This document shows, piece after piece, positions 16,607 to 25,698 of a stretch of DNA of 64,000 nt. The stretch covers positions 1,844,501 to 1,908,500 of the forward strand of contig NZ_LR778174.1 of NCBI RefSeq assembly GCF_902810435.1, read 5' to 3'. Each line of letters begins with the position of its first letter. The stretch's first letter is position 1. The notes under the pieces were generated by a model. The model was not told the origin of the DNA. It ran no database searches and saw nothing but the letters and a program-made list of their open reading frames with translations. Made by a program: the position numbers and the translations under genes. Source of the stretch: Veillonella parvula. GTDB lineage: Bacteria; Bacillota; Negativicutes; Veillonellales; Veillonellaceae.

Positions 16607-17920
16607 TTATAAAGTTGACGTTGTTTGCTCAATAGAAATAGTTACAGGTGCTGATAACTTAGCCTCCAACCAAGCTTTTATTCGTTTCGAGTCTACATCA
16701 GATACACTAGACGTGGTACGAATAATCACTATATAACGGCTCGCTTTAGCCTGTTCAAGATTATCTATCAAAGGCATGCCTTCCACTTTGCTTACAAACG
16801 GGAATAACGCCTTTGCTTCAGCTTCTGTCGTTTTCATTGTGTTTATAGTTTCACTTACTAGTTGATAAGTCGGCTGGTACAGATTACTCAAATTTTTATA
16901 TTTTTCAAGATTTTCCGAAGATTTATTTAAGTTCGTCTTATCCATAGTAGATTTATTCTCATCTACGCTATTAACAAATCGCAATGTATAAGGCTGCAAG
17001 TACTCATCCTTCTGTAACTTGTCATCCAACTGGGCTTGCTCTTCTGAATTCACAGGAGCTCCTATAACTACTAAGTCTACTAGCTTATTCGTTCGATCCA
17101 ATGAATAATCAATCACTTGTCGACGTCCATCTTGATTAATATCGTTCTTAATAAACTGCTCTATATGATTTGACTCAGAATACTTGATGGTCATATCATA
17201 GCCTGCATAAATACTTGGTATAGCCATAATAAAACCAATCACAAGAAATATTAGCTGATTACGACGAATAAGCTCTTCTGCTTGTTTATGGAATGGCAAA
17301 CTATATACACCCTTTAAAACAATAAAAGATGCAAAGAAGATGAAGAATGCATTTATAAAGAATAGATAGCCAGCCCCAAAGAAATAGTTCCAATTTCCAT
17401 TAGCAAGGCCATACCCTGCCGTACATAGTGGTGGCATAAGTGCAGTTGCAATCGCGACCCCTGGTATAACATTATCTAAGGTCTTACGCGTTTGCCCAAT
17501 AATCCCAGCTAACCCACCAAATATAGCAATAAATACATCAAAAATACTCGGTTCTGTACGCGCTAATAGTTCAGATGTAGCCGTCTGAACGGGGGAAATA
17601 TAAAAATATAAAGTAGATGCCAAAACAGCAATCGTAATCTGTAAGGATAATCTTAAAATAGCGCTTTTCACAACTGTAAAATTAAGCGTAGCGAAGCCAA
17701 AACCAGTTGCTAGAATAGGTCCCATCAACGGCGATATAAGCATAGCACCAATAATAACTGCCGTACTATTCATATTCAACCCAATAGAGGCAATAAACAT
17801 GGAGAGGATCAGGATAACCAAAGCAGGTCCCTTAATCTTAGCCCCACCTATCAACCTTTTAGCAATGGTTGCATCATCGGCTCGCTCAAAATGTATATCA
17901 AAGTATTTATTTATTTCCAT
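16607..17920 (-). CDS. DUF389 family membrane protein
   Basis: A 437-residue protein of the DUF389 (TIGR00341-like) family. The diagnostic stretch STAVIIGAMLISPLMGPILATGFG lies near residues 52-75, in a region with about six to eight membrane segments (residues 30-245); a soluble C-terminal half (residues 250-437) follows. Function is unknown for the family. The gene begins ten bases after cobT ends, with AAGGAAG as ribosome site, so the two are co-transcribed. There is no known mechanistic link between DUF389 and cobamide synthesis; the coupling is only positional. Confidence 0.85.
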   Translation of the reverse strand: MEINKYFDIHFERADDATIAKRLIGGAKIKGPALVILILSMFIASIGLNMNSTAVIIGAMLISPLMGPILATGFGFATLNFTVVKSAILRLSLQITIAVLASTLYFYISPVQTATSELLARTEPSIFDVFIAIFGGLAGIIGQTRKTLDNVIPGVAIATALMPPLCTAGYGLANGNWNYFFGAGYLFFINAFFIFFASFIVLKGVYSLPFHKQAEELIRRNQLIFLVIGFIMAIPSIYAGYDMTIKYSESNHIEQFIKNDINQDGRRQVIDYSLDRTNKLVDLVVIGAPVNSEEQAQLDDKLQKDEYLQPYTLRFVNSVDENKSTMDKTNLNKSSENLEKYKNLSNLYQPTYQLVSETINTMKTTEAEAKALFPFVSKVEGMPLIDNLEQAKASRYIVIIRTTSSVSDVDSKRIKAWLEAKLSAPVTISIEQTTSTL

Positions 17921-17929
17921 TCTTCTTCC

Positions 17930-18967
17930 TTATAATTTCATCAGCTCTGCAAAGGTGCCCACATTTACAAACATATGCTGCGTTGTTTTTAGCATTTGAA
18001 CCATCAAGATGGCCCCCGTGCCTTCTCCCATCGACATTTGTGCTTGAATAGGAACCATGTCTTGAGTGATCCCCACCTCAGCCAAAGCGATTTCCGTACC
18101 TTTTTCTTTAGAATAATGCGATGGCAATGCATAGTCCTTAATACGAGCGTTTATGTGCGTTGCACAAGCAGCTGCCACAGATGTTATAAAGCCGTCAATA
18201 ACAAAAGGCTTTTCAAAATCTACACAAGCCAGCATCGCCCCAAGAATAGCGGCAATATCAAAGCCCCCAACATGAGCTACGATTTTACGAACTCGGTCAG
18301 GCTCATGTTCAGAAGCCATATTGTTCTTATGATGCTCTAAAACAGACCGAACAAAATCAATTTTACGCTTCATCAGCTCTGGTTTGTCTGGCCAGGAACC
18401 AGGGCCCACGGTTTCCGTTGGCTTAGCTCCAGTTAATGCAGACAAAACACAAGCAGAGGTTGTTGTATTACCCAAGCCCATTTCACCAAAGGAGAACAGA
18501 TTGATTCCTTGTTCTACATAATGTTGAATCCGTTCATATCCAGCTTGAAAGGCGCTATTAAATTCATCCTCAGCCATGGCAGGATGGTTCAAAATATTCT
18601 TTGTACCCTTCGCTACTTTGCGATTCACACCAATACCATCATCTGAGGCAATTCCTACATCTACAACCTCATAAGGAATATTGTTAAAGTTACAAAATTG
18701 TGTCGCCGATGAACCACCGAGTAACATATTACGAGATTGCTTTTGTGTCACCTCGTAGTTATAGCCTACATAACCTTCCATATTACAACCATTATCAGCA
18801 GAAAATATGATATGCTGTGGTCGGATTTCACCATTAATCTCGCCCCAAGCCGCGCAAATCTTACGGAAATATATTTCCCATAAACCAAGACCACCTGGGA
18901 TAAGGCATTTTGGTTGGAGAAATTTATTTAATTGTTTCTCTATCGGTAATACTGACTTATCTTTCAT
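17930..18967 (-). CDS. cobT: Nicotinate-nucleotide:base phosphoribosyltransferase (CobT family)
   Basis: A 345-residue CobT homologue, near the usual 350. The family transfers phosphoribose from nicotinate mononucleotide to the lower-ligand base of cobamides. Visible motifs are ADNGCNMEGYVGY, SFGEMGLGNTTTSA, HVGGFDIAAILGA with VIDGFITSVAA, and SMGEGTGA, in which Glu315 corresponds to the catalytic base of characterised CobT. No other cobamide gene is nearby. Sporomusa and Veillonella use paired homologues (ArsA/ArsB) to activate phenolic ligands; here only one copy is seen, so it may be an ordinary benzimidazole-activating CobT or a lone paralogue. The ribosome site is weak. Confidence 0.88.
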   Translation of the reverse strand: MKDKSVLPIEKQLNKFLQPKCLIPGGLGLWEIYFRKICAAWGEINGEIRPQHIIFSADNGCNMEGYVGYNYEVTQKQSRNMLLGGSSATQFCNFNNIPYEVVDVGIASDDGIGVNRKVAKGTKNILNHPAMAEDEFNSAFQAGYERIQHYVEQGINLFSFGEMGLGNTTTSACVLSALTGAKPTETVGPGSWPDKPELMKRKIDFVRSVLEHHKNNMASEHEPDRVRKIVAHVGGFDIAAILGAMLACVDFEKPFVIDGFITSVAAACATHINARIKDYALPSHYSKEKGTEIALAEVGITQDMVPIQAQMSMGEGTGAILMVQMLKTTQHMFVNVGTFAELMKL

Positions 18968-19173
18968 TCTAATCTCTAATCCGCACCTAATGTGCCAACT
19001 AGCCTTCTATCAATTCGATATTATTCTATCTGAAAGTATAACATAAAATGCATATCTAGTAATGTGACTATTATTAGTTTTTAGAAGTATAATTTAATTT
19101 TGAAATTTAGTATTCTAACAACTATATTTCTAATCGAAATTATCATTACACAATTACAAGCACTCTAGTAGAT

Positions 19174-19206
19174 AAAAAAGGTTATCCCCTTACAGGATAA
19201 CCTTTT
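19174..19206 (-). terminator. Terminator of the dicarboxylate symporter gene
   Basis: GGTTATCC (19180-19187) and GGATAACC (19195-19202), flanked by six A on one side and four T on the other; on the minus strand it is followed by a T run. Confidence 0.8.
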
Positions 19207-19256
19207 ATTTGAGTTATATAATTAAGTATTTTCTTAAGTCTATCTAACCTACGAAT

Positions 19257-20576
19257 TTAAGCACCTTGGAATTGAGGCATGTCGTCGCCACTAGAGTCGT
19301 CCAATTTACCTTGAAGGTCATGGTCAACCATGGCACATACAGATGCATCAGACCATACGTTTTCAGCGGTTTCAATCATATCGATAATCGTATAGATTGG
19401 CAAGATGATACCAAGCAAACCAATTGGTGCACCGATGGAACTCATCAAGGACAAGGTTAAGAAATAACAGCCCATTGGAACGCCTGCATTACCAATCGCA
19501 GCGAGAACAGCAATAAATAACCAAGCCACCATTGTGCCCATAGTTAATTCCATTCCTGCATTTTGCATTACGAATAAGGATGTGACAAGAATGAAAGCTG
19601 CGCAACCATTCATATTAATAGTTGTACAAATTGGCAATACGAAACGAGCTACTGCAGGATGAGCTTTCAAATTATCCTCAGCAGATGCCAATGTAACAGG
19701 CAATGTTGCTGCAGAAGATTTTGTGAACAACGCAACGGCTACAGCTGGAGACATTTTGCGGAATACATCCACAGGGTTCAAACCGCGGAATAACAAGAAC
19801 AATGGAATTACGATAAAGAATTGAATCAAGTTACCGCCAATAACAACAGCCGTATATTTACCTAAGGCACCAACAATGACGCCTGCTTCGATTTGTGCAG
19901 ATAATTGACCTGCAAAGGCAAGGATGCCGATTGGCAATACATAAAGCAATGCTTTAATCAACGTGAACAATAACTCTTGTAAACCAAATAACACTTTCAA
20001 CACCGCTTCACGATTTTCTGTGCGTGGCATGAAAGCAAAGGCTAAACCAACGGATGCGGAGATGAACATTACGGACAATACATTAGCTTGTAAGTAAGGT
20101 TGCAAGATATTATTTGGAATAACGGATAAGAAATGATCGTAATAGGTAACGGTACCGAGTTTTTCTGGTACTTGAGATGCGCCAGCACCGATTACATCAA
20201 TTGGCAAGTTGCCTGGTGCAATCCAAAGGTATAAGCCAAGTCCTACAGCCGCCGCACAAATCGTGGTTAGCAAAGTATACACTACGGCATGACCAAAGAT
20301 ACGACCTGTATCCTTTTTAGCACCTAGCATGGATAATGTAGTAATTACTGCTAAGGATACGGTTGGAATTGCGATAAATTGAAACAAACGGGTAAAGATC
20401 GCTGCAATAAAATTAAAGAGCTCATTTAAAGCCGGAATATGTTGCCATCCTAAGATAGCACCAATGATGAGTGCCCCCATCCATAAAATGAACTGGCGCA
20501 ATTTACCTTGACCACGACTTTTTAAGGTAATCTCTTGCGCTAAGACATCCACATTCTTGTCGTTTTGATCTGTCAT
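19257..20576 (-). CDS. Dicarboxylate/amino acid:cation symporter (DAACS family)
   Basis: A 439-residue membrane protein of the glutamate/dicarboxylate symporter family (GltP/DctA/SstT type). The C-terminal part shows the family's re-entrant serine-rich loop (TKSSAATLPVTLASAE) and the substrate-site region TINMNGCAAFILV, then GNAGVPMGCYF. Eight membrane segments and two hairpins are expected. It imports glutamate, aspartate, serine or C4-dicarboxylates with Na+ or H+; the exact substrate is not decidable by eye. GAGAGGTG precedes the ATG. It is monocistronic, bounded by the terminators at 19174 and 20624. Confidence 0.88.
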   Translation of the reverse strand: MTDQNDKNVDVLAQEITLKSRGQGKLRQFILWMGALIIGAILGWQHIPALNELFNFIAAIFTRLFQFIAIPTVSLAVITTLSMLGAKKDTGRIFGHAVVYTLLTTICAAAVGLGLYLWIAPGNLPIDVIGAGASQVPEKLGTVTYYDHFLSVIPNNILQPYLQANVLSVMFISASVGLAFAFMPRTENREAVLKVLFGLQELLFTLIKALLYVLPIGILAFAGQLSAQIEAGVIVGALGKYTAVVIGGNLIQFFIVIPLFLLFRGLNPVDVFRKMSPAVAVALFTKSSAATLPVTLASAEDNLKAHPAVARFVLPICTTINMNGCAAFILVTSLFVMQNAGMELTMGTMVAWLFIAVLAAIGNAGVPMGCYFLTLSLMSSIGAPIGLLGIILPIYTIIDMIETAENVWSDASVCAMVDHDLQGKLDDSSGDDMPQFQGA

Positions 20577-20611
20577 AATAACACCTCTCTACAAACTAAA
20601 CTACTAGAGAC

Positions 20612-20643
20612 TAAAAAAAGAAATCCCAGCCCTAGGGCTGGGA
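20612..20643 (-). terminator. Terminator of the 22.5-20.8 kb membrane-protein pair
   Basis: Perfect palindrome TCCCAGCCC - TA - GGGCTGGGA (20624-20643). On the minus strand it is followed by TTTCTTTTTTT. Confidence 0.85.
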
Positions 20644-20773
20644 CAGTGAATATCCGAGTCTCTCTTTAATTCACATTATAGAGATATGATTTAAAATTGT
20701 CAATTCCAATATTTGAACACATTATAATATATTCAAGTATTATTTCAATTTTTTATAGACATTCTAATAAAAA

Positions 20774-21640
20774 CTAATGATACATATCTATATCTACAGT
20801 AATCATTCGCGTTCGCTCTGGATTAAACATAAAGTAAATGACTCTAGGCTGATCATGATCAAAGTTATGGTAAACAACATATACTATATATTTCTCAGCT
20901 GATATCCGAGTACTATAATAATAATCTTCCTTAGGATCATCACCGATACTCTGTGTACCATCAATTACCCAGGGAAATAATTTCCAGTTTTGTCGTTGAA
21001 CGGTAATAATCTCATAATATTCATTCACGTCACTAACTAATAAATTTCTATCCTTTGGATATGTAAATGAATTAAGTGCTTTAAAGGTACTATCATTTTT
21101 CCTGCCATTTACAAACGAATACCAAGCATGAGATTTAACAGTTTCCTCATACTGTGAAATAGTAGCTTCATCACCATCTAATACCAAGCAACTATAACTC
21201 CCACCCAATCCAATTACCTCAGCAGAAGAAACCACTTTCAAGCTCTCTGGTAAAGACTTAGGTGTTTGTAATGGAGCCGGAATATACCCCGCTTTAGATG
21301 AGGGCCATGTAGAGTGCCACTGTTTTGTATCATAATGAGATACCCCTATAGCAGAAAATGCTAAATTAACAGCTAATGTGGGAAGCATACACAGAAAAAA
21401 GATTACATAAAAATATGTTAAAAATCTTTTTCGTATAGCTTTCTCACTATCGATTACTCCACATTTTTCAAACAATAACACAATCGTAGCTACTAACAAA
21501 ATCAGATAGTATAACCCAGAATATGATATCTCATCCGAAAACAAAAATGTTAGTACCCAAAGAATTATAAAGAACCATATACTTTTTCTATATGGAGGCT
21601 CAGTAAACAAATTCTTTAAATACATTAAACACTGTCGCAT
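20774..21640 (-). CDS. Membrane protein of unknown function, paralogue of its neighbour
   Basis: A 288-residue protein starting at the ATG at 21640 (GGAGAG five bases upstream; the open frame extends 5 codons further to a TTG). Three hydrophobic segments in the first ~100 residues precede a soluble domain. The segment around residues 115-165 (WHSTWPSSKAGYIP, PKSLPESLKVVSS, GGSYSCLVLDGD and ISQYEE) aligns with the upstream gene (GWPDSDELPEGLK, LPEGIIRASASGDDL, GAYPTKYTVLEGD, IAQYEK), so the two arose by duplication. No known domain is recognised. Probably an envelope protein with its soluble domain outside the cytoplasm. Confidence 0.75.
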   Translation of the reverse strand: MRQCLMYLKNLFTEPPYRKSIWFFIILWVLTFLFSDEISYSGLYYLILLVATIVLLFEKCGVIDSEKAIRKRFLTYFYVIFFLCMLPTLAVNLAFSAIGVSHYDTKQWHSTWPSSKAGYIPAPLQTPKSLPESLKVVSSAEVIGLGGSYSCLVLDGDEATISQYEETVKSHAWYSFVNGRKNDSTFKALNSFTYPKDRNLLVSDVNEYYEIITVQRQNWKLFPWVIDGTQSIGDDPKEDYYYSTRISAEKYIVYVVYHNFDHDQPRVIYFMFNPERTRMITVDIDMYH

Positions 21641-21681
21641 ATACACTCTCCACAATCGAATTTGTAAAAGTCTTAAGTATT

Positions 21682-22512
21682 TTAATTCGACTGATAAAAC
21701 ACAGCTCGAGTCCCATCATCATTGATTAACAGTTCTACAAAATGAGGCCTTTTTATATCACCATTATCTACAAATACATATAGTCTATGATTACGAACGG
21801 AGCTAGTACTTTGATTAACCACCGTTTTTGTTTCTTTTCTAGGTGCAAAGCGCAACCATTCAACAAAATCTCGCTTAGGTAGATTTATTGGCTCTTCATT
21901 TATACTTTCAATAATATTATATTCACTCGGATGAGATATTGACGTTTTTCGTTCTCCCGTTTTTAAATCACGTAAAACACCATGCTTATCGATTTGTACT
22001 TGATAAGTAGCTTGTGCCTTTGCAATTTTCTCATACTGTGCAATAACTGCAGGGTCCCCTTCTAAAACGGTATATTTCGTAGGATATGCACCCGCCCAAG
22101 CTAAGTCATCACCAGATGCTGAGGCTCTAATAATCCCTTCTGGAAGTACACTAGGACGCTTTAATCCTTCTGGTAATTCATCACTATCAGGCCAACCACG
22201 TTTCCAATCCATTGTACTAAACTCAAAACCATCAGTTTGATCACGAGTCGTTTGAGTATCATATTTAAGCCAATCAGCTACGAGCCAAGATATACAAAGG
22301 GTTATGACAACAAACAAACCACAAGCCAATCGATTATAGGCTCTTTCAGATATAGTTCGTTTCTTAAAGCGACCATATTGCAGTAACACACTCAATACTA
22401 TAGCTATACCAAAAACCATGTATGTAATAGGCGCTATATTAAATAGGGTTGCCACAACTGCAAACAACATACATAGCATAACCGTTAATAGGCCATAAAA
22501 TCCTTGAAACAA
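21682..22512 (-). CDS. Membrane protein of unknown function, TTG start
   Basis: A 276-residue protein. The start is a TTG at 22512, supported by AGGAGAG five bases before it; no in-frame ATG lies nearby. Two or three hydrophobic segments occupy residues 5-90, then a soluble domain shared with the downstream paralogue. The C-terminal strand VFVDNGDIKRPHFVELLINDD also resembles its partner's VYHNFDHDQPRVIYFMFN. The pair is co-directional with a 41-bp gap and ends at a strong terminator, so it is a two-gene unit, possibly read from the upstream dehydrogenase. Function unknown. Confidence 0.75.
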   Translation of the reverse strand: MFQGFYGLLTVMLCMLFAVVATLFNIAPITYMVFGIAIVLSVLLQYGRFKKRTISERAYNRLACGLFVVITLCISWLVADWLKYDTQTTRDQTDGFEFSTMDWKRGWPDSDELPEGLKRPSVLPEGIIRASASGDDLAWAGAYPTKYTVLEGDPAVIAQYEKIAKAQATYQVQIDKHGVLRDLKTGERKTSISHPSEYNIIESINEEPINLPKRDFVEWLRFAPRKETKTVVNQSTSSVRNHRLYVFVDNGDIKRPHFVELLINDDGTRAVFYQSN

Positions 22513-22536
22513 AACTCTCTCCTATCATGACAATAC

Positions 22537-23709
22537 TTAGAACATTTTCTTATACAACATTTCTATATCTTCCCGACTCACGTCGGCCACTGTATTAGCA
22601 ATATTCCCGGTAGCTACAACGTATACGTTATCGACGAGCCAAGGAATGTCTTTTTTCGTTAAGCCTAGTTCTGTAAGGTTCGTGGTAAGATCCAGGTCAT
22701 GTACAATCAAACGTAATGCTTCACCTAGTTCGGAGCCATCTCCATGGTTGAATATACGAGCTAAGGCACCAAACTTATCAGGGTTTGCACTCCATGTATA
22801 TTCCACTGCAACAGGTTCAATAACGGCAAGGCCTACACCGTGAGTAATATTCTTAAGCCCACTAGCAGGATGTTCCATGCCATGAGCAAGTGTTACACCG
22901 GCAGTATTAATAACCATGCCTCCAATTGTGCTAGCCAATGTAACGGACTCCCAAGCTTTTGTAAGTTGAATTTCGTTGAGAACAGCTGATTTGCCTTCAG
23001 CCATTGCTTTCACATGTTTATATAGTGGCACAAGATATTGTGCTAATAAGGTTACCGCATAATGAGCTAATGCATCGGTAAAAGGTTGTGCCGTTTTAGA
23101 GGTATACGCCTCGATATTATGACAGAGTGCATCAAATCCCACAGATGCCAATATATGAGGAGGCATTGTACCCATTACAGCAGGGTCTACAATGGATACC
23201 TTTGGTACGATGGCATCACATCGCAAGGATTTCTTGTCTCCTGTTTCGGGATTAGTAAGTACACCAAAGCCATTACCTTCAGAGCCGGTGCCACAGGTTG
23301 TAGGAATTACAATAAGAGGCAACGCCTTATCACTGGTTTTACGGTTAAAGATATAATCGTTAATATCACCTTCGTTAACGGCCATAAATGCAATGCCTTT
23401 TGCACAGTCCATGATAGAGCCGCCACCGATGGCAATAACCATATCACAGCTTTCAGATTTAGCTAAAGCAGCACCGTCCAACGCAGTCGTCGTTAAGGGG
23501 TTTGCATCCACTTGGTCAAACAACACATGTTCGATATGTGCCGCATCAAGTTTAACCGTCACACGGTCATATAGTCCAGATTTTTTGGCACTTGTCCGCC
23601 CTGTTATGATGAGTGCTTTATTGCCATAAGGCTTAACAAAATCAGCAACACTATCGACTTTATCCCAACCAAATTGGATATGTACTGGTAAAAAATAAGA
23701 GAACTCCAT
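22537..23709 (-). CDS. Iron-containing alcohol dehydrogenase
   Basis: A 390-residue group III alcohol dehydrogenase, close to butanol dehydrogenase/1,3-propanediol dehydrogenase types. GGGSIMDCAKGIA near residues 96-108 is the nucleotide-binding motif; PTTCGTGSEGNGFGV, FDALCHNIEAYTS, LAHGMEHPASG and ITHGVGLAV carry the Asp and three His metal ligands. It reduces aldehydes to alcohols or the reverse with NAD(P)H; substrate unknown. GAGGTCG provides the ribosome site. Twenty-four bases separate its stop from the membrane-protein pair downstream. Confidence 0.9.
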   Translation of the reverse strand: MEFSYFLPVHIQFGWDKVDSVADFVKPYGNKALIITGRTSAKKSGLYDRVTVKLDAAHIEHVLFDQVDANPLTTTALDGAALAKSESCDMVIAIGGGSIMDCAKGIAFMAVNEGDINDYIFNRKTSDKALPLIVIPTTCGTGSEGNGFGVLTNPETGDKKSLRCDAIVPKVSIVDPAVMGTMPPHILASVGFDALCHNIEAYTSKTAQPFTDALAHYAVTLLAQYLVPLYKHVKAMAEGKSAVLNEIQLTKAWESVTLASTIGGMVINTAGVTLAHGMEHPASGLKNITHGVGLAVIEPVAVEYTWSANPDKFGALARIFNHGDGSELGEALRLIVHDLDLTTNLTELGLTKKDIPWLVDNVYVVATGNIANTVADVSREDIEMLYKKMF

Positions 23710-23856
23710 GTGAACGACCTCTTTTCTATAAATACTAGCTCTTAATGTTATTGTAATGTAAATTCAGACGCCTGTAAAACCTCATAGGACTTTCACTAGA
23801 AAACATGTATACTACAGATAAGAGGGGGCATTTATTTTTATAAAGGGAGAGAATCT

Positions 23857-25416
23857 ATGAAATCTGCAATTACACATTTATGGTCTTCGCTGCGGGACCT
23901 AGCAACGCAGTCACCTATATTACTGGCATTAATTGCCGTATTTTCATGTACACCGTTTTATCTAGAGCAAGATTGGTTTGCCGATATAGACCTTTGGTTC
24001 TATGGGCTGTATTTCTTCATCGTCATACTACAATCATATATAACACGAGATCGAAAGTTCTCCGTAGTATATACATTATTAAGCATAGGTATCAGCGTTG
24101 GTCTATATACGATTCATGAAACGTACCATCACATACGAGGCATCGAGCTAGCCACAGAAAATATATCATATCTATGGCTGTACTCTATGATTGCTCTATA
24201 TTTTACATCGCCTGGAGAATACTACATCGGCGAAATCATCAATCGCCTGAAACGGATTGGTATTACCATTGTTACATCAACACTGTACAATGTCGTCATA
24301 ATCATGACTCTATGGTTTTTCTTCATCATTCTGAACAAACCATTTACCTTTGATGATCTAATCTTTAAAGTACTAGCCGCTATTAATATTTTTATCTGTA
24401 TGTCCATGCTGTGCACTTATAAAGAGGAGCTTGATGGGCCGCCAGAACCAAATACATTCTATAATGTTGTTTTTGGAATCATACTACCAAAGGCTTCCAT
24501 CATTACAGGTATTCTAGCTAATATCTACTTGGTATTGATCCTCTTAGGCCTCCGTGAAGATGCACGGTTCCTTTACACATATTATCCGTATGTAGCCATT
24601 TTCTATCTATTTTACTTGGCTAGTTTCAGGTCTAGTGAAAGCAGCAAGACACAAAGGATCCTATGTTTCTTATTTATTACGATTACAATATTGTGCTTAA
24701 TCCTAATTGGCAAGCGCGTAATAAATGAGCCCGTACTCTGGCTCAATACGATTTACGTAGCCACATTCAATCTAATCTTCTTAGCACATAATGTATACTC
24801 CTTTGTAAAGCGTTTGACTCCATCGATCCATACAACGATTATGGCGCTCGCTTTAGGTGCAGTCCTTTTAATGCCTTTTATCGGTTACACATCCCATCAA
24901 GAGTTTACAAACTATGCGAAAATTGACGGTCAATGGTACGTATACTTGCCTATTACAGAAACATTTAACCCTGATTTTACAGACTATGGCAGGACGATTA
25001 TACAGGAGGATTTTTCAAAACCAGGAGAAACGGAAATATATAAGGAACGAAATATTCAGTTTATCAGCTTTACGGCCGTTGAAGAACCTCATGTTATTTC
25101 GCTTGTAGGATATAATAAATTCATTTCTAACATCGAATTAGAAGTACGTGAGCCTGCTGATAGTACAGCTGACATACCAACAGCATCCTATGAATCTATC
25201 AATTTTAGATTCATCAATGAAGGTCTTGATTTAGAGGTATCTCTACCCAATGGTGTGACCGAAGTTCATCATATATATGAAAAATTCCTCACTGTTCCAA
25301 AAACGGCTTCAGATTCAGTCATTATAGAAGGCACGGGATACAAACTCTTAATCCACTCCTACTACGCATATCAAGACAGCGCACGAAGAATTATTTTTAG
25401 CGTATTATATAATTAA
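23857..25416 (+). CDS. Polytopic membrane protein, DUF4153-like
   Basis: A 519-residue protein with about ten to eleven predicted membrane segments in residues 20-355, then a soluble C-terminal domain of ~160 residues. The run of short helices and the motif YYPYVAIFYLFYLASFR resemble DUF4153 membrane proteins; I give that family with caution. A GGGAGAG ribosome site supports the ATG. It is alone, with the hairpin at 25551 after it. No biochemical function is known. Confidence 0.7.
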   Translation: MKSAITHLWSSLRDLATQSPILLALIAVFSCTPFYLEQDWFADIDLWFYGLYFFIVILQSYITRDRKFSVVYTLLSIGISVGLYTIHETYHHIRGIELATENISYLWLYSMIALYFTSPGEYYIGEIINRLKRIGITIVTSTLYNVVIIMTLWFFFIILNKPFTFDDLIFKVLAAINIFICMSMLCTYKEELDGPPEPNTFYNVVFGIILPKASIITGILANIYLVLILLGLREDARFLYTYYPYVAIFYLFYLASFRSSESSKTQRILCFLFITITILCLILIGKRVINEPVLWLNTIYVATFNLIFLAHNVYSFVKRLTPSIHTTIMALALGAVLLMPFIGYTSHQEFTNYAKIDGQWYVYLPITETFNPDFTDYGRTIIQEDFSKPGETEIYKERNIQFISFTAVEEPHVISLVGYNKFISNIELEVREPADSTADIPTASYESINFRFINEGLDLEVSLPNGVTEVHHIYEKFLTVPKTASDSVIIEGTGYKLLIHSYYAYQDSARRIIFSVLYN

Positions 25417-25500
25417 TTATGAAAGCTAGTAATTTAAGGCATCTTCAGCCATATCGACATTTTTTGTAAAACTATATTAAAAAATTTCCAAATGTCAATA

Positions 25501-25529
25501 TTGAATATATAGATTTTTTTCGCTATAAT
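25501..25529 (+). promoter_or_regulatory. Promoter of nrdAB
   Basis: TTGAAT (25501-25506) and TATAAT (25524-25529) with a 17-bp spacer, an excellent sigma-70 match. GAATATATAG (25503-25512) inside it fits nine of ten core positions of the NrdR-box consensus. A weaker second promoter, TAGACT - 18 bp - TATAAT (25619-25624), lies after the hairpin. Confidence 0.6.
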
Positions 25530-25550
25530 CGTAACATAATGTATAAGCCA

Positions 25551-25589
25551 AATAAGAAAACTACCATATATAGTAGTTTTCTTATTTTT
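25551..25589 (+). terminator. Hairpin between the membrane-protein gene and nrdA, carrying a NrdR-box-like loop
   Basis: AATAAGAAAACTAC and GTAGTTTTCTTATT form a perfect 14-bp stem followed by T5. It may end the upstream gene, but the 25501 promoter fires into it, so it may also attenuate nrdA. CCATATATAG (25564-25573) resembles a NrdR-box core. Confidence 0.6.
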
Positions 25590-25698
25590 CTGATTAGACT
25601 CAACTTAAAGATATTTTATATAATTCATTCTAATCTTATATATGCTTATACGACTATATTAACAGTTTTATGACTTTTTGCTCTCAAGGGGAACAGTA

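Noticed and set aside
18968-19256. Cobalamin riboswitch upstream of cobT
   Set aside because: A small GCAC/GTGC hairpin exists, but the conserved B12-box GCCACTG core is absent.
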